NCBI GenBank assembly: GCA_024234395.1
Contig: JACKOH010000002.1
Coordinates: 310,001 to 374,000, forward strand
Direction: 5' to 3'
Length of the DNA: 64,000 nucleotides
Source of the DNA: Pseudomonadales bacterium
GTDB taxonomy: Bacteria > Pseudomonadota > Gammaproteobacteria > Pseudomonadales > Pseudohongiellaceae
The notes under the pieces were generated by a model that was not told the origin of the DNA, searched no databases, and was given only the letters and a program-made list of their open reading frames with translations. Positions within the stretch are counted from its first letter, which is position 1. Each line of letters begins with the position of its first letter. This document shows positions 7,466 through 16,332 of the stretch, piece after piece. The position numbers were made by a program, and so were the translations under genes.

Positions 7466-9862
7466 TCACTGGTTATTGAATAGTCGTTCACACTCTCCAT
7501 CGTGATCGTTTAATCGAAACAGGTACAGCCACCCGTTATCGATTAACTGCCTTACTACCTCATGCTTAGAGTAGACGTTATGTATTGCTTCGGCTGGCGC
7601 CTGCAGATAGACGCTCAACCGCAATGGTGTGTGCATCCAATGCTGGCCATCATGCAGGGACTGCATCGGCAAGCCAATACGCAGGTCCCCACCGTTGCCT
7701 TCGAACACGCCCAGATTGCCACCTACAACGTTATGCAGAACCTTGTTACCACTACCGTAGCGGAGATTATCGACAACCGACGTGTTGTATTGCATGTTGA
7801 TCCAGTGCGTCACGATCATTGGAGCAGTCATGATGAGTTCCAGCACGGAGAAGTCTGTGTCGTCCTGCCATCTGTAGTCATGCAGAAACACTCTGCCCTG
7901 CAGGTCCACACCGCGGGTACGCTTTCGTGGTGCAACCACGAAAGCCGCATTGTCAGCCAGTCCCCATTCCGGTCGCACTTGAGACCAGTCTCTGGCCCGT
8001 CGCTTCAATGCATTCGCGAGGTCCTTATCGGCAAGGGAGGAGAGCTTCAGCCGGCTGGCGCGTTCCCGACGTGTCGCCGTTCCGGCCCCAGACAGCCAGG
8101 TCTGAATCTGTTCTGGCACCGGGTCGTTCTGCAGAATTGTTACTTCATCAGTGGCGGTGTCATGCAACGCTGCCACAAAACGGGTCTTAGCCGGGATAGT
8201 AATGCCCTGGTCGGCAAGCCCGCACCGCACTTCCGAATCGTTGAGAATACTCGCCAGGACTCGGGCATTCAGCTCTCCCGTCTGCCCGCCACAGGCTCCG
8301 CAGTCCAGCGAAGCGGCATGAGGATTGTTGGCAGAAGAACTGCCATGACCTACCAGCATGACAGTCGGTGCGAAGCCCTGCTTCAAGCCCATGGCGTTGA
8401 GTACACCGGCAGCCAGGTCCACACACTGCTCGGGGGTTAATTGCACACCGTCGCAGCTGACCTGCAGACTATCAAAGTCGGACAGAGCGTTAACAGGATG
8501 TTGGTGAGCCGCAGGGAAGAAACTGTCTTTGAGCAACTTCAGCGCATAGAGTGGCCCGCTGGACTCGACCAGACCAAACATCGCCGGCGGGGCATCTCCC
8601 AACTGCCCCCAGCGTGAGCGACGCCCTGTCCGCGCCAGTGCCAGATCATTGGTGCCGGTTGTAATTGTCAATGAAGGGGCAAGCAAGCCAGGCAGCTGTG
8701 GCCTGGCGTAGGTCGTAGCGGCCAGTTGATGTTCCAACGGGAGGCCGAAGAACCCTGCGAAGCCTTTCGTCTCTATCGTCGGATCCTGTGCCTCCAGATG
8801 GCGACGGAATACTTCCGACCGCACATCGATACAGAACACCGCCTGCAGTGCAGGCGGTGTTCCTGATTCGGCAGCAGGCGGATTTGAAAATATACGGTGA
8901 AGTAGCTGTTCCTGAAACGCCCGTTCCGCGGCGCACTGCCAAAGCCATGCCCCTTGCAGTTGGTTCCGGTGCGTCTGTAAAAGTGCATCCGGGCAGGCCA
9001 GTTGGCGTTGCCACAATGATTGCAGTTTGATGAAAGCAACCCCGCCACGCTGCCTGGTGTTACGCCAGACTGCCAGATCCCAGGCCATCCGTATCGCCAG
9101 CAGATCCATCATCAGATTGCAGCTGCCGCCATTCAAGCGTGCCTGCCAGCGCAGATAGGCGACCCAGGAAGCCCATCCCTTAATGTCAAGAAGCAAGGAA
9201 TGGGCGTACAGTTCGGCGGAAGACTCCGTTAAGCAGAGTTCGGAGCCTGCCTCCCTTAACAGCGATTCGCAGCAATCCGGTAATGCCCGAAACTGCGCTC
9301 GGAGCCCCGGCTCTCCCATGATGATCGAAATACCCAGGTCGTGCCGGGTCGATTCCAGCCACTGGCTATACAGCGTTCCCTGTTCAGCATCATTCGCGCA
9401 GCTTCCCCCTTGTTGAAAGCTTGATGCACAGAACTGACTTATCTGCTGAACGATTTCGTCACGCCAGGCCATCGAATGCGCATCTCGGTCGGCATCCAGA
9501 AATCCACTGACGCTTAGCCAGTGCCGCTCATGGTCTCCTTTCTCAACGGTGGCATACCGACCATCACTGTCCCTTCGCAGTCCCAGCTGCCGGGCGGCCG
9601 CATTAATATGTCGATCTTCGATAACCAGGTTTTTCATGGCTCGATAAAACTCCGGCGGCATTACTCCGTTGGCACCGTCCAGTGCCGCCATACGGGCTAC
9701 CACGTCCTGTATATCGAAGTGCCGCATCTCCCATAATGGATTCACGGCGATCAACTGGTCCAGGGGCCAGGTAGGTGCGATAAGGTCACAGGCGGACTCG
9801 AAACAGGACATAAGATCTTCCTGCTGTGACAGCATATCCGTGGTCATCTCTACGGTAGTCAT
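7466..9862 (-). CDS. dabA: DabA: inorganic carbon transporter, zinc-binding subunit (DUF2309)
   Basis: Protein of 798 residues, full length for DabA. DabA is a distant beta-carbonic-anhydrase-like protein that, with the membrane partner DabB, forms an energy-coupled vectorial system hydrating CO2 to bicarbonate inside the cell. The four expected zinc ligands are present: C344 and D346 in VFCIDVRSE, H506 in VGHGSSSANNP and C521 in LDCGACGGQ. The spacings (2 and 15) equal those of the Halothiobacillus protein. The arginine two places after the Asp is also kept. The ATG directly abuts the dabB stop, so translation is coupled. The next gene is a Usp. Confidence 0.95.
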   Translation of the reverse strand: MTTVEMTTDMLSQQEDLMSCFESACDLIAPTWPLDQLIAVNPLWEMRHFDIQDVVARMAALDGANGVMPPEFYRAMKNLVIEDRHINAAARQLGLRRDSDGRYATVEKGDHERHWLSVSGFLDADRDAHSMAWRDEIVQQISQFCASSFQQGGSCANDAEQGTLYSQWLESTRHDLGISIIMGEPGLRAQFRALPDCCESLLREAGSELCLTESSAELYAHSLLLDIKGWASWVAYLRWQARLNGGSCNLMMDLLAIRMAWDLAVWRNTRQRGGVAFIKLQSLWQRQLACPDALLQTHRNQLQGAWLWQCAAERAFQEQLLHRIFSNPPAAESGTPPALQAVFCIDVRSEVFRRHLEAQDPTIETKGFAGFFGLPLEHQLAATTYARPQLPGLLAPSLTITTGTNDLALARTGRRSRWGQLGDAPPAMFGLVESSGPLYALKLLKDSFFPAAHQHPVNALSDFDSLQVSCDGVQLTPEQCVDLAAGVLNAMGLKQGFAPTVMLVGHGSSSANNPHAASLDCGACGGQTGELNARVLASILNDSEVRCGLADQGITIPAKTRFVAALHDTATDEVTILQNDPVPEQIQTWLSGAGTATRRERASRLKLSSLADKDLANALKRRARDWSQVRPEWGLADNAAFVVAPRKRTRGVDLQGRVFLHDYRWQDDTDFSVLELIMTAPMIVTHWINMQYNTSVVDNLRYGSGNKVLHNVVGGNLGVFEGNGGDLRIGLPMQSLHDGQHWMHTPLRLSVYLQAPAEAIHNVYSKHEVVRQLIDNGWLYLFRLNDHDGECERLFNNQ

Positions 9863-11407
9863 TCAGTCGGCCTCCACAAATTGTGTTCCGGGTATCATTC
9901 TTTCGTTCTGCAACGGCATCTGTACCGGCCACAACCGTAAAGTGGTTCGGGTAACCCACTCATCCAGGTAAAGTCCGGCAAAGAGCCAGATACGAAGGTG
10001 TTTAGACAGGGCGGAGGCCGGCCGCATGCGGAGTATTGCGAAAACCAGACACATAACCATGATCAATGAAATTACCCAGAGGTCTGCCTGCCAGCCGGCC
10101 GCCGCCACTCCGCTGTCACCGACCAACTTTAGCAACAGGGATTTCTGCACCAGGTAACTCGACAGCAGGAGAAGCCCGAGGCCGGTCAGGCTGAACAGCG
10201 TTGTACCGGAGTTCCAGGTGGAGGTCGAACCCAGTAACAGGGTCAGCATGGCAGCCATCAGTATCCAGGGGCTGAGCGGGCTGTCTGGAAAAAGCGCCTG
10301 CCAGGCGAGGAGGCTGACGGCTGTTGCGACAGAGCCGCACAACAGCCATTTTTGAGTGCTGATGCCGGTGCCCGAAGTCAGGCGTCTGTCGAGATGACTG
10401 TGCACCGCAGTTCCCGAGCGCAGGAACAGATAGGCCTTGTAACAGGAGTGTGCTAGCAGATGCAGTAACGCCAGTTCGTATAGCCCCAGCGCACATTCCA
10501 CCAGCATAAGTCCCATCTGTGCCGTTGTGGACCAGGCCAGCTTCACCTTGATGGTTACGCGGGTCAGCATAATCAGACTGGCCAATACCGTGGTCAGTCC
10601 GGCCACGACCAGTAACAGCCATTCGGCCGGCGACGAAGAACTCAATAACGGGGCGAATAGAATCAGCAGATAACCACCCAGATTGATGATTCCGGCGTGC
10701 AAGAGAGCAGACACCGGAGTCGGTGCCTCGACCACCTGGATAAGCCAGCCATGTGCAGGCAGTTGTGCACACTTGATCAGTGCGGTAACTGCCAGCAGGA
10801 TGGCGGCGAGCTGTTCGCGGCCACTGAGCTGGGCCGGATAGGCATTGACAATTGTGCTGATCTGCCAGGTGCCGTGCTGAGCGTGCAACAGCAATGACGC
10901 AGCCAGCAATGTCAGTTCCGCGGTCCGGGCAAACAGAAATTTTTTGTGCGCTGCGACAATCGCGCGAGGCCGCTCTGGGTAAAATAGCAGCAGTTCATTC
11001 AGTGCAATACTGACCCCCATCCAGGCACCCAGCAGAACCAGCAGATGATCAGTAGTCACGACCAGAGCAACCGCAGCCAGTGTCGCATATAGCAGGGTGG
11101 CGAAGCGTGCTTCGTGAGCATCGCCTGCCAGGTAGTTTCTGGAAAAGCGACCTACGATAAGGCCAAGAAATCCGACCAGCAGCGCCAGCAGATAGCTGAC
11201 CGGGACCGGACTGACCAGCGTAGCCGGCAGTCTATCGACCACTATCCCGGGGCCGGCAAATGCGGCAATCAAGGCAGTGAAGAACCCCCCCAGACTCAGC
11301 AGAAAGCCAAGCTGCCAGCGTGCCACGCGACGGTTGCAGAAAGCAGCTATCAGGTAAAGCAGGGGTAATAGAAGAGGTAATCCTGAAAGTAATTGTTGGA
11401 AATTCAT
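9863..11407 (-). CDS. dabB: DabB: proton-conducting membrane subunit (NuoL/MrpA-like)
   Basis: Protein of 514 residues with about 13 membrane helices, related to NuoL/NdhF and Mrp antiporter subunits. Typical marks are LLAVTALIKCAQLPAHGWLIQV (helix 7-8 with the lysine and histidine of the proton path), EAPTPVSALLHAGIINLGGYLL and LAHSCYKAYLFLRSG. In the DAB complex it supplies the cation gradient that drives DabA. It is first in the operon dabB-dabA-usp-orf. The region before it (11408-11526) is shared with the divergent LysR gene and is AT-rich with an inverted repeat. Confidence 0.93.
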   Translation of the reverse strand: MNFQQLLSGLPLLLPLLYLIAAFCNRRVARWQLGFLLSLGGFFTALIAAFAGPGIVVDRLPATLVSPVPVSYLLALLVGFLGLIVGRFSRNYLAGDAHEARFATLLYATLAAVALVVTTDHLLVLLGAWMGVSIALNELLLFYPERPRAIVAAHKKFLFARTAELTLLAASLLLHAQHGTWQISTIVNAYPAQLSGREQLAAILLAVTALIKCAQLPAHGWLIQVVEAPTPVSALLHAGIINLGGYLLILFAPLLSSSSPAEWLLLVVAGLTTVLASLIMLTRVTIKVKLAWSTTAQMGLMLVECALGLYELALLHLLAHSCYKAYLFLRSGTAVHSHLDRRLTSGTGISTQKWLLCGSVATAVSLLAWQALFPDSPLSPWILMAAMLTLLLGSTSTWNSGTTLFSLTGLGLLLLSSYLVQKSLLLKLVGDSGVAAAGWQADLWVISLIMVMCLVFAILRMRPASALSKHLRIWLFAGLYLDEWVTRTTLRLWPVQMPLQNERMIPGTQFVEAD

Positions 11408-11463
11408 AACCAGTACCGAGTGGTGAGTTCGGCGCGCATTATCTGGGTCGGTTGATTATTAGT

Positions 11464-11497
11464 AAAATAGATATTATTGTAGTTATTGTTCTATTTT
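11464..11497. promoter_or_regulatory. Inverted repeat in the dabB-lysR divergent promoter
   Basis: AAAATAG at 11464-11470 and CTATTTT at 11491-11497 form a 7-bp inverted repeat with 20 bases between, inside an AT-rich 119-bp intergenic region. The position is right for a LysR-type site that controls both directions. The exact half-site (T-N11-A) cannot be chosen by eye. Confidence 0.4.
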
Positions 11498-11526
11498 TAA
11501 GAACTAAGGTTGGATAAATCGGTAAT

Positions 11527-12417
11527 ATGTCCAGGCTGAACTATCATCACCTTTACTACTTCTGGCGCGTGGCATCGGAAGGCAATCTGACTCGCGTGGC
11601 CCGGTCGATACCGGTATCGCAATCGGCACTGTCATCGCAGATTCAGCAGCTGGAGGATTCCTTTGGAGCCCCTCTGTTCGATCGTCAGGGGCGTAGGCTA
11701 TCGTTGACCGACGCCGGACGCCGCGTTCTGACTTATGCCAATGACATCTTTACCAAGGGGGAAGAACTCGAGTCGTTGTTCAGGAGGGGAGTGGAACCGG
11801 AAACTCAGTTACTCCGCATCGGCATGCTCACCACGCTGTCACGGAATTTTATTGATGCGCTCATCACGCCGTTACGGGCCCGCCCTGGTATTCAGTTAAG
11901 CCTGCATGCAGACAGCCAGGATGGACTTCTGGATGGACTCGCCAAGCACCGACTCGATGTCGCACTGACCGATTCCGATGTGCGCGGCAGCGATACACAG
12001 ATCTGGCAAAGCCAATTGCTGGCTAGACATCCCGTGTCCATTATCGGGCCACCGGATCTGCCTCTTGGAAAAAAATTTCCTGACGGTTACCAGCGCATGC
12101 GCTGGGTGGTTCCCACTCGTGATCACGAGATTCGCCGGGCTTTCGAAGGTGTTTGTGCCAGATCGCAATTGATCCCTGACATCAAGGCTGAAGCCAACGA
12201 CATGGCCATGCTGCGGCTCCTGGCCCGCAACAGCGGTGCCCTGGCGGTGCTCCCCGCGGTGGTGGTTAGAGACGAGATTGAACAGGGTACGCTCAGGGAA
12301 TACATGACCTTACCCAACGTGCACGGCGACTTTTATGCAATTACCATCCGCCGTACTTTCGCGCCATCAGTAATTCAGGATCTGCTTAATACCTACGTGG
12401 AAGTGCCTGGCCATTGA
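11527..12417 (+). CDS. LysR-family regulator, NhaR-like, divergent to dabB
   Basis: Protein of 296 residues. It has an N-terminal winged HTH of the NhaR subgroup (LNYHHLYYFWRVASEGNLTR, then SQSALSSQIQQLEDSFGAPLF and LSLTDAGRRVLTYA), followed by a LysR substrate domain to residue 290. Its divergent placement 119 bp from dabB makes it the likely regulator of the DAB operon, comparable to CbbR/CcmR-type control of carbon uptake, but this is inferred from position only. No strong Shine-Dalgarno is visible; the ATG is chosen because LysR proteins of this subgroup begin a few residues before LNYHHLYYFW. Confidence 0.88.
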   Translation: MSRLNYHHLYYFWRVASEGNLTRVARSIPVSQSALSSQIQQLEDSFGAPLFDRQGRRLSLTDAGRRVLTYANDIFTKGEELESLFRRGVEPETQLLRIGMLTTLSRNFIDALITPLRARPGIQLSLHADSQDGLLDGLAKHRLDVALTDSDVRGSDTQIWQSQLLARHPVSIIGPPDLPLGKKFPDGYQRMRWVVPTRDHEIRRAFEGVCARSQLIPDIKAEANDMAMLRLLARNSGALAVLPAVVVRDEIEQGTLREYMTLPNVHGDFYAITIRRTFAPSVIQDLLNTYVEVPGH

Positions 12418-12577
12418 TCGGAAGACCGCGATTTGTTCAGCCCCGGAGTGCGGGCGCAACATTAGCTGTCCATCGACGCCCAATAATGGCCAGAAGACAA
12501 ATCCCGAAGAAATACAGGCCGCCATTTTCATTGCCTTTACAGAGCCAGTGTTTGTATTTGTGCATGTTCCTCAAACT

Positions 12578-12615
12578 AAAACGCCCCGGACCGACGACGG
12601 CCCGGGGCGTTTTTG
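12578..12615. terminator. Bidirectional terminator after cassette 1
   Basis: GC-rich stem ACGCCCCGG / CCGGGGCGT with a run of T on the plus side and AAAACTAAA on the other, so it can work in both directions. It ends the minus-strand cassette 1 and probably the plus-strand LysR transcript. Confidence 0.8.
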
Positions 12616-12620
12616 TTTTT

Positions 12621-12663
12621 ATAGGGACAGATTTATTTTCTCCGAAAATAAATCTGTCCCTAT
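12621..12663. repeat. Palindromic repeat copy 2
   Basis: Twenty-base arms ATAGGGACAGATTTATTTTC and complement around TCC. It lies between the terminator and the last gene of cassette 1. The otherwise identical cassette 2 lacks it: there the sequence reads TTTATAGGGGGTTGC, as if the palindrome were cleanly absent between AGGG repeats. Confidence 0.85.
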
Positions 12664-12664
12664 T

Positions 12665-13994
12665 TAGGGGGTTGCTACTCGGTTACGGTGACCGGGACGT
12701 AGGCATTCGACCAGCAGCACTGGTTGTCGAACTGGCTGTCCGGGGCGGTGAAGTTGTCCACCTGCAGACGGACTACATAATCGCCCGGTTCCGGGAAGGT
12801 CGCCTGGGTGGTGACTTCCTCCCAGCCGTTGGTGCTGCGCTGGCCGCTTTCACCGGCATCCTGCTTGTCCCGCTCACGGCCGCTGATTGCCGCCTGGTCG
12901 AAATGCGGCTCAGCGGGGCCCTGGTGGAGAATCCACTCGGTGCCCAGCGGGAATATCGTCCGCTCCAGATCATAGCCGTCACGGTCGCCCCGATCCTGGA
13001 TGTAAGCGGTCAGGGTTACCGGTTGTCCCACTTTGGCGTTGATTCGTGAGGCATAGATACCTTCCCGGTCGGTGGACTCCGGTCCGGCCTGATTGAAGCG
13101 GATCGCCGGGTTGAATGAACCCCAGGCAGCCGGATCCGAGCTCATCTCGTAAGCGCTGGATGTGGCGCGACCGGGAATCGAGTAGGTATGACCCGCGTGG
13201 GTTAAAGTCCACACCACCTCGGTGCCGGCCATTTCAGGCGGTACCGTCACCGCAAACACTCCGCGTTCCTGAATTCCGACGAAGCCGGGACGGGTGTAAG
13301 TGGGGAAGTGAGTGGGCTGGACCCCGTCGAACTGGGCCGGCTCGATATGGTTGTTCGGGCCAAGCGGAATGTCGACGATCTCGTCGCGGTTCAGGTTGGC
13401 GAAGCCGAAGATCATCTGTACCGAGCCATCCTCGTGGGCAATCCAGCCGTTGAACATCGGTGCGATGGCCTGGCCTTCGGCCTTGCGCTGGGTCAGCGGG
13501 TAGTCCCGCAGGTGGGCCGGCAGTTGCGCATACAGCGGCGCGGCGACCAGGCCCGAGAGCGCTGCTGCCAGCGCTCCGGTTGCCAATTTTCGAGTCTTGT
13601 TCATGCCTGTTCTCCTGACTTAGCGAGTGGCCATGGAACGCTGGTCACGCTGCTCGCGGTCAGCCAGCATTTTTTCGTAACCGTCCTCGTCCAGGTGAGT
13701 GACGGCAATCCAGGCATGGGACATTTCATCGGTAGTCCGCTGGCCAGCACCGACCCACTGATCGGGGTCCGGGTTACGGGGATTGTCGGCAGTATTGTCA
13801 TACCAGGCGGTCAGGATGATGGTCGCTCCGGCCGGCAACAGCGGCTGATAACCGTCCTCGTAGGTATGGCTGTGGTTCCAGCCGGCGTTCCAGTTGGAGG
13901 CCTGACTCAGCACTTCACGACGGCCGGTTTCCGGGTAGAACACTTCCATGGACATGGCCACACCACGCAGGTGCAGGTGAGGCTGCCAGCTGTC
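12665..13994. repeat. 1,330-bp direct repeat, copy in cassette 1
   Basis: By eye the sequence is identical to 17364-18693. It covers the whole 309-residue gene and about two thirds of the upstream copper-protein gene, then stops abruptly inside that gene, where the copies become clearly different. Confidence 0.9.
12675..13604 (-). CDS. Secreted partner protein of the copper/haem cassette, copy 1
   Basis: Protein of 309 residues with a signal peptide (TGALAAALSGLVAAPLYAQ). The family is unnamed. Conserved parts are LRDYPLTQRKAEGQAIAPMF, GSVQMIFGFANLNRDE, IPLGPNNHIEP and a C-terminal Ig-like end (FPEPGDYVVRLQVDN) closing with DNQCCWSNAYVPVTV. The CC pair and several His residues are fixed in all three copies of the window. 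It starts 15 bases after the stop of the copper-monooxygenase-like gene, so the two are one operon. A structural or substrate-binding partner of that enzyme is the simplest reading, but no function is established. Its sequence is identical to copy 2. Confidence 0.75.
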   Translation of the reverse strand: MNKTRKLATGALAAALSGLVAAPLYAQLPAHLRDYPLTQRKAEGQAIAPMFNGWIAHEDGSVQMIFGFANLNRDEIVDIPLGPNNHIEPAQFDGVQPTHFPTYTRPGFVGIQERGVFAVTVPPEMAGTEVVWTLTHAGHTYSIPGRATSSAYEMSSDPAAWGSFNPAIRFNQAGPESTDREGIYASRINAKVGQPVTLTAYIQDRGDRDGYDLERTIFPLGTEWILHQGPAEPHFDQAAISGRERDKQDAGESGQRSTNGWEEVTTQATFPEPGDYVVRLQVDNFTAPDSQFDNQCCWSNAYVPVTVTE

Positions 13995-14933
13995 GATACG
14001 AACCGGGTGGTCAAAGGAATGGAAGCCCTGGGTCATCAGCTTGCCATGGGGCGGAATCAGGTAATCGTCACCGGACTCCAACCGATACGAACGCAGATCC
14101 TGCGGATAGGTCTTGGCTTCATCGAAGTCTTCATCCTGGTACCAGATACCCACGGTTACCTGGTCGTTGGGCACGGCCTTGCCGTCAGGATAGTAGTGGA
14201 TGCTCCAACCAACTTTGGAGTTGGCGGGAACCTTGCGGCAGGCCCCTTCGGGTACTTTCTCGCCCAGTTTGCCGAACGCAAACTCGGAGAGGCGGTCGCC
14301 TCTTACCCACTCACCATTTTCGTCCTGAACCAGGAAGTGTGAGTTGGCATGGTGAGTTGAACCGTGTGCTTCCCGTGAAGGTACTGTTTCGACCGCCTTG
14401 ATACAACGGGCTTCGGTGATACCGGAATCGACTTCCGGTTCCCACCACAGGTCCTGACCATTGGCCGGGACGTCCCAGGGGGTGGATTTGATAGTGTGAT
14501 CCGGTGGGCCCAATTCAGCAGCCAGACGCCATTCTCCGATCGGCGGAAATTCTTTCGGCGGCGGCAGTTCTTCAGGATTACCCATGGGGGCACCGGCGTC
14601 CACCCAGGCAACAATGGTATCGATGTCATCGCCACTCAGCCGCCAGTCGTTCTTGAGGTGCTGAACGCCGACATCCGCATCGTACTGATAGGGGGGCATT
14701 TCCCGCTCCATGACCTTCATCCTGATGAGCGGTGCCCACGGGCGCACTTCTTCGTAGCTGGTAAAAGACATGGGGCCAATCTGGCCAGGCTGGTGACAGA
14801 TCTGGCAGTTGTCCTGGATGATCCTGGACACTTCGCCCGCGTAGGTCGGGTGTTCAGCGGCTGTTTGAGCTCCGGCGAGTGCAGGCGTAAAAGCCAGCGC
14901 CGAGACCAAGCCTATCAATCTGGTGTTCTTCAT
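13620..14933 (-). CDS. Periplasmic haem-c / PHM-like copper monooxygenase-type protein, copy 1
   Basis: Protein of 437 residues with signal peptide (SALAFTPALAGAQ). Residues 30-115 form a small cytochrome-c domain with CQICH (43-47). The rest resembles the two-domain fold of copper type II ascorbate-dependent monooxygenases (PHM, dopamine hydroxylase). H194-H195 (THHANSH) and H246 (SIHYYPDG) could form one copper site; H319 and H321 (PHLHLRG) with M404 (TTDEMSHAW) could form the hydroxylating site, in the same order as in PHM. A haem feeding electrons in place of ascorbate is inference. The gene is followed by its 309-residue partner. The upstream part differs from copy 2, the downstream part is identical. 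Confidence 0.78.
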   Translation of the reverse strand: MKNTRLIGLVSALAFTPALAGAQTAAEHPTYAGEVSRIIQDNCQICHQPGQIGPMSFTSYEEVRPWAPLIRMKVMEREMPPYQYDADVGVQHLKNDWRLSGDDIDTIVAWVDAGAPMGNPEELPPPKEFPPIGEWRLAAELGPPDHTIKSTPWDVPANGQDLWWEPEVDSGITEARCIKAVETVPSREAHGSTHHANSHFLVQDENGEWVRGDRLSEFAFGKLGEKVPEGACRKVPANSKVGWSIHYYPDGKAVPNDQVTVGIWYQDEDFDEAKTYPQDLRSYRLESGDDYLIPPHGKLMTQGFHSFDHPVRIDSWQPHLHLRGVAMSMEVFYPETGRREVLSQASNWNAGWNHSHTYEDGYQPLLPAGATIILTAWYDNTADNPRNPDPDQWVGAGQRTTDEMSHAWIAVTHLDEDGYEKMLADREQRDQRSMATR

Positions 14934-15453
14934 ATTCCACTCCTGTTTGAACTAACGGCAACGCCGCTCTGCCACTTTTCAAGCAGCTATTTTCTAATTT
15001 CGACTTACGTTTCAGTTGTGCATTTCTGCGCAGTGTGGGAAATGTCTGCCTTCAGTTGCTTCCCAGGGCGCCGGCTACAGGACGTGCACCTGCCACTGCG
15101 AGAATGCCCTGATAGCCATTCTGAGCTTACGGGGATAGATTTTTCTGATTTAGGTCAATTTTCGGAGCGGGAAAGTGTTACAAATTGTGTGGAATTGCTA
15201 ATCCGACACCGGCGTTCGGACTGTTCCGGTAAGGCCATTCCCAGCCTGTCGGCGGCGTCCCCGCCTGGCCAAACCCACTCGAAGGCAGAGAATTCCCGGT
15301 CTTTTCCGGATACGCCAGGATATTCCGTTCACAAAACTCCCCGATACCGGCAAATTGGCTCAAGTGCCGAACCCGGAACGTCGTAAAAATCAGAGACACC
15401 CGGGCTGTTTTCCGACGCCCAATCGTATCGAACCGAGGTAAGCCAAAAAAATT
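14934..15453. other. Divergent promoter region, cassette 1 and HDOD gene
   Basis: 520 bp without a credible gene. It holds the FNR-like box at 15145-15158 and GTTACAAATTGTG at 15177-15189, both in the orientation found before cassette 2. The side near the HDOD gene shows no clear promoter; the HDOD start has only a weak AAGCC-type leader. Confidence 0.6.
15145..15158 (-). promoter_or_regulatory. FNR/ANR-like box upstream of cassette 1
   Basis: On the minus strand TTGACCTAAATCAG, eight of ten specific positions of TTGAT-N4-ATCAA, about 212 bp before the start. Equivalent boxes precede cassettes 2 and 3. Confidence 0.45.
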
Positions 15454-16323
15454 ATGGAACAAGCTGAACTCAACACGGGCGAGATCGAGAACAGGCTGCT
15501 GAATGCAGTCGAGCGCATGCCCGCCTTTCCCAGCAGCGTTCAAAAAATCCTGGAACTCAGCAACGACATCAACTGTCCTCCGAAAGAGCTGGTTTCGGTG
15601 ATTCAGCAGGACCCGGTCATGACCATGAAAATCCTGCGGGTAATCAACTCGGCCTATTACAGCCTTCCCAACAGGATTAATTCAGTCAGCCAGTCAGTGG
15701 TTTACCTGGGGATCAATACGATAAAAAACCTGGCACTGGCAATCGCTGCAGTCGGGGTACTCCCGAAGCGGAGCCCCAGGAACTTCGATATTCAACGTTA
15801 CCTGATCCACTCTCTCAATACTGCCGGCCTGTCCCGCCAGCTGTGTATGCTGGCCGAGGGAGACCTGGAACCTGGCGACGCGTACATCGCCGGACTTCTG
15901 CATGACTTCGGCAAAGTCGTGCTTGCACAGTTCATGTCTTCCGACTATGAAAAAATACTCAGTCTGACGGAGCAACGGGGGATTCCGCTCGATGTGGCGG
16001 AGCGGGAAGTGCTGGGTGTCGACCATGCCCTGGTTGGTGCCATGCTCACCCGGCGTTGGCAATTCCCTTATGATCTGTCCGACTGTATTGCAGACCACCA
16101 CAATCCTGATGCTGAAGCATCCCTGCTACTGGACTGTGTAAAAGTGGCCAATCAGATCAGTCGCTACAGAAAGCTTGGCGATGGGAGGAACCCGTTCCGG
16201 GAAGGTGAGCAACTGGCGACAACCCGGTTTGGAACCAGCTTTGATGAGGTAATCAAGGGACTCGGCGACATACAACGTATCAGTGACGAAGCAAACCTGT
16301 TTGCCAGTATCGGTTCCAGCTGA
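15454..16323 (+). CDS. HDOD-domain signalling protein
   Basis: Protein of 289 residues consisting of one HDOD domain (about residues 18-225). The start MPAFPSSVQKILELSNDINC, the helix VIQQDPVMTMKILRVINSAYY, and the modified HD motif LLHDFGK near residue 149 with DHH at 214-216 are typical. HDOD proteins generally lack nucleotide hydrolysis and act as scaffolds in motility, virulence or stress signalling. No receiver or GGDEF domain is fused. It is followed nine bases later by an MBL-fold gene, with which it forms an operon; the pair interrupts the two nearly identical minus-strand cassettes. Confidence 0.88.
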   Translation: MEQAELNTGEIENRLLNAVERMPAFPSSVQKILELSNDINCPPKELVSVIQQDPVMTMKILRVINSAYYSLPNRINSVSQSVVYLGINTIKNLALAIAAVGVLPKRSPRNFDIQRYLIHSLNTAGLSRQLCMLAEGDLEPGDAYIAGLLHDFGKVVLAQFMSSDYEKILSLTEQRGIPLDVAEREVLGVDHALVGAMLTRRWQFPYDLSDCIADHHNPDAEASLLLDCVKVANQISRYRKLGDGRNPFREGEQLATTRFGTSFDEVIKGLGDIQRISDEANLFASIGSS

Positions 16324-16332
16324 GGCGGCAAC

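Noticed and set aside
7562..8440. 292-codon plus-strand frame opposite dabA
   Set aside because: dabA is certain on the other strand; the frame shows no domain and no ribosome site.
13308..14342. 344-codon plus-strand frame across cassette 1 and its copies in cassettes 2 and 3
   Set aside because: Repeated only because the cassettes are repeated; the minus-strand genes have signal peptides, motifs and terminators.
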